From positions 62,001 through 126,000 of the forward strand of contig CAXXKO010000022.1 in the NCBI GenBank assembly GCA_963666705.2: a stretch of DNA of 64,000 nt. The letters run 5' to 3'. The position numbers and the translations under genes are program-made. Below the pieces are notes generated by a model. That model searched no databases. It was not told where the DNA came from and saw nothing but the letters and a program-made list of their open reading frames with translations. Shown piece after piece: positions 54,996 through 61,996 of this stretch (the first letter of the stretch is position 1; each line of letters opens with the position of its first letter). This DNA is from G963666705 sp963666705. GTDB taxonomy: Bacteria; Pseudomonadota; Alphaproteobacteria; CADEGL01.

Positions 54996-55242
54996 GATCG
55001 AGGTCTCCGCCACCGCGGAGAAACAGATCCGAAAGCTACCCGTTGACGATCAAGTCCGCGTCCTGCGCGCGATCCAGCATCTCGCACTCGAAAACCATCC
55101 GTCGGGTTGCCGAAAGCTTCAGGGGTATGAGGACGTCTTTCGAATTCGGGTGGGACGCTACCGCGTTATCTATAGCGTTGAGTCCGGGCGGCTGATCGTC
55201 ATCATCCTGAAGGTAGGTCACCGAAGGGATGTGTATCGCTGA
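54982..55242 (+). CDS. RelE/ParE-superfamily toxin
   Basis: An 86-residue toxin: YRIEVSATAEKQIRKLPVDD at the start, KLQGYEDVFRIRVGRYRVIY in the core and VGHRRDVYR at the end. This is the RelE consensus, with the basic residues used for mRNA cleavage in the ribosome. Complete, and translationally coupled to the antitoxin. Confidence 0.88.
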   Translation: MASYRIEVSATAEKQIRKLPVDDQVRVLRAIQHLALENHPSGCRKLQGYEDVFRIRVGRYRVIYSVESGRLIVIILKVGHRRDVYR

Positions 55243-55314
55243 CCGCACTGGACGCTGGATCGTATCCGCCGTTTGGGCATAGTCCACGACCACCCATTGG
55301 ATCAGAGGCACGCC

Positions 55315-57393
55315 ATGGCCCGGGACCCGCGATACGACATCCTGTTCGAGCCGGTGAAGATCGGCCCCGTCACGTCGCGGAACCGGTTCTACCAGGTGCC
55401 GCACTGCACCGGCATGGGCGTCAACTGGCCCCACGCCCACGCCCGCATGCGCGGCATCAAGGCGGAAGGGGGCTGGGGCGTGATCTGCACCGAGGAGTGC
55501 ATGATCCACCCCTCGACCGACGCGGGCGCGGCCTCATCGATCCGCCTATGGGACGAGGACGACGTCAAGTACCTGGCCCTCATGTCCGACGCGGTGCACG
55601 AGCACGGCGCGCTCGTCGGCGTGGAACTGGCCCATGGCGGCATCTCCAAGCGCAACCGCTATAGCCGCATGGCGCCCATCGGCCCCTCCCACGGCCCCCA
55701 CAAGTACGCGGAAGGGGGCATGCAGCCCCGCGCCATGGACAAGGCCGACATCCGCGCGTTCCGGCGCTGGCACCGCGAGGCGGCCCTGCGCGCCAAGCGG
55801 GGTGGGGCCGATATCGTCTACGTCTATGCCGCCCACAACATCGCACTGCCCATGCACTTCCTGCTGCCGCGCTACAACCAGCGCACGGACGAGTATGGCG
55901 GCAGCTTGGAGAACCGCGCGCGCCTCTTCCGCGAGCTGATCGAGGACACGCACGAGGCCGTCGGCGATACCTGCGCCGTCGCCGTGCGTTTCGCCGTCGA
56001 TGAGATGCTGGGCGCGGGCGGCATCGAGTGGGACGCCGAGGGCCGCGAGGTTGTCGAGATGCTGGCCGAGCTTCCCGACCTGTGGGACGTGAACGTGAGC
56101 GGCTGGGAAAACGATTCCGCCACCTCCCGCTTCGCCGAGGAAGGGTTCCAGGAGCCCTATATCGCCTTCGTCAAGAGCGTCACCACCAAGCCCGTGGTCG
56201 GCGTCGGCTGGTTCACCTCGCCCGATACCATGGCGAGCCAGATCAAGCGCGGCGTGCTCGACATGATCGGCGCGGCGCGGCCCTCCATCGCCGATCCCTT
56301 CCTGCCCAGGAAGATCGAGGAAGGGCGCATCGACGACATCCGCGAGTGCATCGCCTGCAACATCTGTGTGAGCGGCAACAACCTCTATACCCCCATGCGC
56401 TGCACCCAGAACCCGACCAAGGGCGAGGAGTGGCGGCGCGGCTGGCACCCAGAGCACATCCCGCCCCGGGGATCGGACGCCAAGGTGTTGGTGGTGGGCG
56501 CGGGCCCGGCGGGACTCGAGGCCGCGCGCGCCCTCGGCCAGCGCGGCTATGCTGTCGCCTTCGCCGAGGCCTCGAAGGCGCTCGGCGGCCGCGTGGGTCG
56601 GGAGGCGGCGCTCCCCGGCCTCGCCGCCTGGGCGCGAGTGCGGGACTGGCGCGTCGGCCAGATCCAGAAGATGCCCAACGTGGAGACCTATCTCGACAGC
56701 ACCATGACGCACGACGACGTGCTCGCGGTGGGCGCGCGGCACGTGCTGGTGGCCACCGGCGCCACCTGGCGCAAGGATGGTATAGGCGTCACCAACCACC
56801 ACCCGGTCCCCGGCTCGGCGCTGGCCCACGTGCTGAGCGCCGACGACATCATGGACGGTGCCGAGGTGGCCGGGCCGGTCGTGGTGTTGGACGACGACCA
56901 CTATTATCTGGGCGGGGTGATCGCCGAGAAGCTGCGGGGCGACGGCCACGAGGTCACACTCGTCACACCCGCGGCCGAGGTCTCTAACTTCACCATCCAC
57001 ACGCTCGAACAGGAGCGGGTTCAAAAGCGCATCCTCGAGCTCGGCATCACCATCGAGGCCCACACCAACCTCGTTGGGATCGAGAGGGGCCGGGTAGAGT
57101 TGGCCTGCGTCTTCACCGGCCGGCGACGCGGAATCGATGCGGGCACGGTGGTCATGGTGACCTCGCGTCTGCCGGAAGAAAGGCTATACTTGGCGCTGGT
57201 CGCTGAGCCGACGAAACTCGCGGCCGCCGGCATCGAAACCGTCCGGGCCATCGGCGATTGCCACGCCCCGTTCACCATCGCCGCCGCGGTGCATGACGGC
57301 CACCTGGCGGCCCGCGAGCTCGATGCCGATCCGCCCGCGAACCCGGACGTGCCGTTCCGGCGCGAGCACCTCATCACCGAAGACCGCGTTTGA
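55315..57393 (+). CDS. trimethylamine-dehydrogenase-like iron-sulfur flavoprotein
   Basis: A 692-residue protein aligning along its length with trimethylamine dehydrogenase. An FMN-binding TIM barrel (RNRFYQVPHCTGMG) retains C31, the residue that carries covalent FMN. The 4Fe-4S motif is C345-IA-C348-NI-C351 ... C363. The ADP-binding domain has VLVVGAGPAGLEAARALGQ. Two residues of the aromatic bowl that holds trimethylamine are changed: the Tyr60 position is E61, and the Trp355 region reads SGNNLY. Another N-methylated or cyclic amine is therefore likely. ATG 55315 is the family start. It is co-directional with the ATC-hydrolase-like and FAD oxidoreductase genes. Confidence 0.85.
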   Translation: MARDPRYDILFEPVKIGPVTSRNRFYQVPHCTGMGVNWPHAHARMRGIKAEGGWGVICTEECMIHPSTDAGAASSIRLWDEDDVKYLALMSDAVHEHGALVGVELAHGGISKRNRYSRMAPIGPSHGPHKYAEGGMQPRAMDKADIRAFRRWHREAALRAKRGGADIVYVYAAHNIALPMHFLLPRYNQRTDEYGGSLENRARLFRELIEDTHEAVGDTCAVAVRFAVDEMLGAGGIEWDAEGREVVEMLAELPDLWDVNVSGWENDSATSRFAEEGFQEPYIAFVKSVTTKPVVGVGWFTSPDTMASQIKRGVLDMIGAARPSIADPFLPRKIEEGRIDDIRECIACNICVSGNNLYTPMRCTQNPTKGEEWRRGWHPEHIPPRGSDAKVLVVGAGPAGLEAARALGQRGYAVAFAEASKALGGRVGREAALPGLAAWARVRDWRVGQIQKMPNVETYLDSTMTHDDVLAVGARHVLVATGATWRKDGIGVTNHHPVPGSALAHVLSADDIMDGAEVAGPVVVLDDDHYYLGGVIAEKLRGDGHEVTLVTPAAEVSNFTIHTLEQERVQKRILELGITIEAHTNLVGIERGRVELACVFTGRRRGIDAGTVVMVTSRLPEERLYLALVAEPTKLAAAGIETVRAIGDCHAPFTIAAAVHDGHLAARELDADPPANPDVPFRREHLITEDRV

Positions 57394-57674
57394 GCGGGGG
57401 AGGGAGAGCCATGACTATCGCCAACACCGAGGGCCTGAGCATCGAGGACATGGTGGACGGCATGCAGCGCCTGCTGCGCACCAGTGCCAGGATGTACATG
57501 TGCCTGACCCGCGCCACCCTCGACACCTACGGGCGGGACGGCGAGATGACCGTGCGCCGGGGCTTGCGCGCCTACGGCGAATGGCGCGGCTCGGAGATGC
57601 GCCAAGCCCACCACGCCCTCGGCCTCGACATCAACATGAAGACCCTGATCGATCGCTGGGACAATGCCAGCACC

Positions 57675-58986
57675 ACTGCTGTCCGGTTAACTGAGCGGTG
57701 CTGGCTTTGAGAGCCAGGATTTCTGCGGGGTTTGAAGCGAAAATGCATGGTGTCGATTTGAATTGGATGGAGCACTTTTCGGAGTTTCTCCGAGGAGATG
57801 CTCATGAACACCGGCAAGACCCTGTTCGCTCAGCTCATGGACTTCCTGCCATGGACTACTTTCACGCGGATCGTCGACCGGTATGGCGGCGATCACCGGG
57901 TCCGGACGCTTTCCTGCGCCGAGCAATACCGGTCCATGGCCTTCGCCCAGCTGACCTACCGGGAAAGCCTGCGCGACATCGAGACCTGCCTCTCGGTCCA
58001 CGCATCGAAACTCTATCACATGGGCTTCCGCCAGCCGGTCCGGCGCTCGACGCTGGCCGATGCCAACGAAAGGCGCGACTGGCGTATCCATGCGGCGTTG
58101 GCCCAGCGGCTCATCACCCAGGCGAGGACGCTGTACGTCGACGAAGAACTGGGGTTGGACCTGACCAATACCGTCTACGCCCTGGACTCGACGACCATCG
58201 CTCTGTGCCTGTCGGTCTTTCCGTGGGCGCACTTCCGCACCACCAAGGCGGCGGTGAAGATGCACACGCTGCTCGACCTGCGGGGCAACATTCCGAGTTT
58301 TATCCACATCTCGGATGGCAAGCTGCACGACGTTCATGCCCTCGATATGCTCTTGCCGGAAGCCGGAGCCATCTACGTCGTGGATCGTGGCTACGTCGAC
58401 TTTGCCCGCCTTTATGTGTTGCACCAAGCCGGGGCCTTCTTCGTCACGCGTGCCAAGTCGAACATCGATGCTCATCGCGTCTATTCGGCGCCGACGGATC
58501 GCTCGACCGGCATCATTTGCGACCAGACCATCTCCCTGGACGGCTTCTACACCCGTCAGGATTACCCCGAACTTCTGCGGCGCATCCGCTTCAAGGACCC
58601 CGAGTCCGGCAAGACGCTGGTCTTCATCACCAACAACTTCTCGCTTCCGGCCGCCACCATCTGCGCGCTCTACAAAAGCCGCTGGCAGGTGGAACTCTTC
58701 TTCAAGTGGATCAAGCAGCATCTTCGGATCAAGCAGTTCTACGGCACGTCGGAGAACGCGGTGAAGACGCAGATCTGGATTGCCGTCTCGGTCTACGTCC
58801 TCGTCGCCATCGTCAAGAAGCGCCTCGACCTGGACGCCTCGCTCTACACTTTGTTACAGATCCTCTCGGTGACCCTCTTCGAGAAAATGCCCATACATCA
58901 AGCACTTGCGGGAGACGAAAACAGATGCAACGCTTCGCAAATAACCAACCAATTGAATTTATTCGATTTTTAACCGGACACTAGTG
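57675..58986 (+). mobile_element. IS4-family insertion sequence, complete
   Basis: About 1312 bp with terminal repeats ACTGCTGTCCGGTTAA (left) and, inverted, ACTAGTGTCCGGTTAA (right). They are flanked by the 10-bp direct repeat TGCCAGCACC (57665-57674 and 58987-58996). One intact transposase. It inserted within the ATC-hydrolase-like gene. Confidence 0.92.
57804..58973 (+). CDS. IS4-family transposase
   Basis: A 389-residue DDE transposase starting MNTGKTLFAQLMDFLPWTTF. ATG 57804 follows GAGGAG, so the ATG at 57798 is not preferred. Catalytic residues are D in TVYALDSTTIALCLSVF, D in IYVVDRGYVDFARLY and E in KSRWQVELFFKWIKQHLRIK, the IS4 Y-(2)-R-(3)-E-(6)-K signature region. A N-terminal DUF4372-type domain is present. 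Complete. Confidence 0.92.
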   Translation: MNTGKTLFAQLMDFLPWTTFTRIVDRYGGDHRVRTLSCAEQYRSMAFAQLTYRESLRDIETCLSVHASKLYHMGFRQPVRRSTLADANERRDWRIHAALAQRLITQARTLYVDEELGLDLTNTVYALDSTTIALCLSVFPWAHFRTTKAAVKMHTLLDLRGNIPSFIHISDGKLHDVHALDMLLPEAGAIYVVDRGYVDFARLYVLHQAGAFFVTRAKSNIDAHRVYSAPTDRSTGIICDQTISLDGFYTRQDYPELLRRIRFKDPESGKTLVFITNNFSLPAATICALYKSRWQVELFFKWIKQHLRIKQFYGTSENAVKTQIWIAVSVYVLVAIVKKRLDLDASLYTLLQILSVTLFEKMPIHQALAGDENRCNASQITNQLNLFDF

Positions 58987-59812
58987 TGCCAGCACCTATA
59001 TCATCAAGGACAAGATCGAGGCGTCCGGCAGCCACGCGCCCGACGACAACCGGTTCGACGTGACCTTCTGCCCCGCCTCCCTGGTCTGGAAGGAAGCGGG
59101 CTTCGACCAGTGGGGCCACGTCTATTGCGACGAGTTCCACCAGGCCGCCGCCTCGAGCTACCATCCCGACGGCAACGTGGTGATCCCCATCAACATGATG
59201 AAGGGCGACGACCGCTGCCACTTCCGCTGGGTCATGCCGGGGGGTGCCCAGGCACCCGACGAGAGCGAGCCGACGGCGCTCGGCCGCCGCCTGGCCGAGG
59301 ACTACAAGTCGGACACGGACGAGGAGGCGGCGAGGAAGTCGCTCACGCGATCGAACCGCCTGGTGGGCGGGCGTTACGTCACCGCCGCACGGGCGATCCT
59401 CGCCGATTTCGGCGACGACGGCCTGGGCGTGGTGCGCGATGGCATGCGCGCCTGGGGCCGTATGCGCGGCGAGTTCCTGCGCCGCGAGCACGAGAAGCGC
59501 GGCCTCGAGATCGGCCCCGTGAGCCTGATGCGCCAACACGACTTCCCCTGCGCGACGGTCTGGGACGTGGAGGAGAGCGAGGCGACGCCGGAGCGCTATG
59601 CCGCCCAAATCCGCTGGACGCCCCAGGACGAGGTATGGCGCGACTTAGATGCCGTCGATCTGGGCGAGCACTGGTACGGCGCGGCGTATGGCGCCCTGGT
59701 CGAGGCCTACCTGCCCGGTGCCCACATCGCCTGGCCCCGGCTGCAATGCCGGGGCGACGCGGTGAGCGAGATCGAGATCACGGCCTGAGACCGCCGGCCG
59801 TCCGCGCGCGCC

Positions 59813-61564
59813 ATGCGCCTCGAGGGCCAAGGCATCCACCCTGCCGCCCGCCCGGTGGCGATCGCCTTCGAGGGCGAGCCGCTCACCGCCTATGAGGGAG
59901 AGAGTCTGGCCGCGGCGCTCGTCGCCGCCGGCCGGCCCGGCCTGCGCCGGGCGCGGGGCGGCGGGCGGTGCGGCGTCTTCTGCGGCATGGGCGTGTGCGG
60001 GGAATGCCTGGTCGCCATAGATGGCATCGGCACCGCGCGGGCCTGCATGACGCCGGTGGTGGCGGGGATGCGCGCCGCCAGCCGGGCCGACGACGACGCG
60101 CCCGCTCCCGCCACCGCGGGTGCCCCGGCCGCCGCGGGCGAACCCGGGCCGGCGGCCGAAGAGCGGCCCGATGTCCTGGTGATCGGCGGCGGGCCGGCGG
60201 GCCTCGCGGCCGCCATCGCGGCGGCGCGCGGCGGTGCGGACGTGACCTTGATCGAGGAGCGGCACGCCCTCGGTGGGCAGTTCCACAAGCAGCTTTCGCC
60301 AAGTCACGTCTTCGCCGACGAAGGCGCCGAGGACGACCAGTACCGCGCCGGCAGGGCGCTGATCGACGAGGTGGCGGCGCGCGGCGTACGAGTGCTGACC
60401 GACGCGGTGGTTTGGGGCGCTTTCCCGCCCATGGCGGTCGCCGCGATCGTCGCCGGCCGGCCGGTGACCATCCGGCCCGATCGGTTGGTCCTGGCCACGG
60501 GCGCTTACGAGCGCGGCGTCCCCTTCGCGGGCTGGACCCTGCCGGGCGTGATGACGACGGGCGCGGCCCAGACGCTCATGCGCGCGTACCGGGTGGCGCC
60601 CGGCCGGCGCGTGCTGGTCGCGGGCAACGGCCCGCTCAACCTCCAGGTGGCGGCGGAGCTGCTGGCCGCCGGGATCGAGGTCGCGGGCCTCGTCGAGGCG
60701 GCGCCGCGCCCGGGTCTCGCCGCGCTGCCGGCGGCACTCGCCGCCCTCCGCCATTCGCCGAACCTGATGCGCCGGGGCCTCCGCCAGTCGTGGGCGCTGA
60801 GGCGCGCGGGCGTGCCCACTTACTATTGTCACGCGATCGTTGGCGCCCATGGCGAGGGCGCCGTGCGGTCCGCGACCATCGCCCGTATCGATGGCGCGGG
60901 ACGGCCCGTGCCCGGATCGCGGCGCGCGGTCGTGGCGGACGCCATCTGCCTGGGCTACGGCTTCCTGCCCGCGAACGAGATCGCCCGGCAGCTCGGCTGC
61001 CGCCACCAGTACGACCCTGCGCGCGGGTATCTGGTGGTGGCGCGGGACGGGTGCGGCGAGACGAGCGTGCCCGGTCTCTTCGTAGTGGGCGACGGCGCCG
61101 GCCTGGGCGGGGCGCGGGCCGCGCGGGCGGAGGGCGGAATCGCCGGGGCCGCGACCGCCGGGGGTACAGCGGCCGGCGGGGCGATGCGGGACCTACGGGG
61201 CCACCGGCGCTTCCAGGCGGCCCTGTGGCGGCTCTACCGGGCACCGCTCCTGACCCATCAGCTCGCCGACGGCGATACCCTCCTGTGCCGCTGCGAGGGC
61301 GTGACCATGGGCGCGGTGCGCGCGACGCTGGCCCAGGGCGCCACCGACCTGGGCGGCCTCAAGCGCCGCCTGCGCGTGGGCATGGGCCGCTGCCAGGGCC
61401 GCTACTGCGCCCCGGTCCTGCTCGATCTCCTGGGCGCGGAGGTGGGGGGCCATACAGACGAATTCTCGGCCTTCGCCCCGCGGGCGCCCATCAAGCCGGT
61501 GAGGCTGGTGGACATCGCGCGACCGCCCGCTTCACCCCACACCACCATCGGGGAGAACGAGTAG
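59813..61564 (+). CDS. 2Fe-2S and FAD-dependent oxidoreductase (HcnAB/opine-dehydrogenase-like fusion)
   Basis: A 583-residue three-part protein. Residues 1-95 form a small ferredoxin domain with C57-x4-C62-x2-C65-x12-C78. Residues 115 to about 470 are a FAD/NAD-linked oxidoreductase (DVLVIGGGPAGLAAAIAAA; LVLATGAYERGVPFAGWTLP; ATGAYERG is shared with HcnB and sarcosine oxidase alpha). The C-terminus is a BFD-like iron-sulfur domain (LLCRCEGVTMGAV ... GRCQGRYC). Such enzymes oxidise cyclic or secondary amines such as opines, hydroxyproline or glycine. It may act after the demethylase-like protein. The TAG stop lies in the family C repeat. Confidence 0.87.
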   Translation: MRLEGQGIHPAARPVAIAFEGEPLTAYEGESLAAALVAAGRPGLRRARGGGRCGVFCGMGVCGECLVAIDGIGTARACMTPVVAGMRAASRADDDAPAPATAGAPAAAGEPGPAAEERPDVLVIGGGPAGLAAAIAAARGGADVTLIEERHALGGQFHKQLSPSHVFADEGAEDDQYRAGRALIDEVAARGVRVLTDAVVWGAFPPMAVAAIVAGRPVTIRPDRLVLATGAYERGVPFAGWTLPGVMTTGAAQTLMRAYRVAPGRRVLVAGNGPLNLQVAAELLAAGIEVAGLVEAAPRPGLAALPAALAALRHSPNLMRRGLRQSWALRRAGVPTYYCHAIVGAHGEGAVRSATIARIDGAGRPVPGSRRAVVADAICLGYGFLPANEIARQLGCRHQYDPARGYLVVARDGCGETSVPGLFVVGDGAGLGGARAARAEGGIAGAATAGGTAAGGAMRDLRGHRRFQAALWRLYRAPLLTHQLADGDTLLCRCEGVTMGAVRATLAQGATDLGGLKRRLRVGMGRCQGRYCAPVLLDLLGAEVGGHTDEFSAFAPRAPIKPVRLVDIARPPASPHTTIGENE

Positions 61565-61710
61565 AGCGTTTCCACCTCGACTGGAATCGCTCCAGGCCGC
61601 AAGGCGGCCCGCCGGTCGTCCTGCGCGCCCGCGCAGGCGCGGACCTCTTGGTCCGCTGCCGCGAGCGAAACAATCGCTAGAGTGGGTCCGATCGAAGCGG
61701 AACCGCTCTA
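61562..61710. repeat. family C inverted-end repeat, copy 4
   Basis: TAGAGCGTTTCCACCTCG to GGAACCGCTCTA, about 149 bp. The first three bases are the stop codon of the preceding oxidoreductase. Its terminal TA is the target into which the family A element at 61711 inserted, so the two elements are nested end to end. Confidence 0.87.
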
Positions 61711-61975
61711 GTACCCACTTTCATAATTCCGTGTGCCATACGACGGCGCCCCGAGGTTCCCGGCTAGGAGGGTGGCGCGCCGGCGATGCCGGGGCATCAC
61801 AAGCGTCGCGCGACGACGTCCGGGGGCCTCGGGGCGCCGCCCTACGGGTCGCTTTTCCCGCCCCCTCGGGGCGTCGAGGACGCTGGACGATGCCCCGGCA
61901 TCGCCGGCGCCCCCCCTCCTACCGAGGAGACAGGAAAAGCGATCGTATGGCACACGGAATTATGAAAGTGGGTAC
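61711..61975. mobile_element. MITE-like family A element, complete copy
   Basis: 265 bp, almost a full palindrome. It starts GTACCCACTTTCATAATTCC and ends with the inverted GGAATTATGAAAGTGGGTAC, flanked by TA on each side (61709-61710 and 61976-61977). The inner arms carry TGATGCCGGGGCATCA-like stems and a CCCTCGGGGCGTCGAGGAC segment. There is no coding capacity. It is about 20 bases from the end of the following synthetase pseudogene. Confidence 0.87.
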
Positions 61976-61996
61976 TAGCGCGACGGCCCAAACGAA

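Larger units (their letters stand above)
57411..59788 (+). pseudogene. ATC-hydrolase-family (L-2-amino-thiazoline-4-carboxylate hydrolase-like) gene split by IS4
   Basis: ATG 57411 (after GGGAGGGAG) begins a helical region (RTSARMYMCLTRATLDTYGR) that reaches WDNAST at the IS. Removing 57675-58986 and one copy of TGCCAGCACC continues in frame with YIIKDKIEASG, VTFCPASLVWKEAGFDQWG, YCDEFHQAAASSYHPDGN, ending at 59788: 351 residues in all. The CP..W...G....CDEFH pattern with repeated helical halves fits the ATC hydrolase family, whose characterised members open a thiazoline ring. The substrate here is unknown. It sits 18 bases after the flavoprotein gene and 25 before the next, so it was the middle gene of an operon. 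Confidence 0.8.

Noticed and set aside
55315..57393. Assignment as a true trimethylamine dehydrogenase
   Set aside because: Aromatic-bowl positions needed for trimethylamine are replaced, although the FMN and Fe-S sites are conserved.
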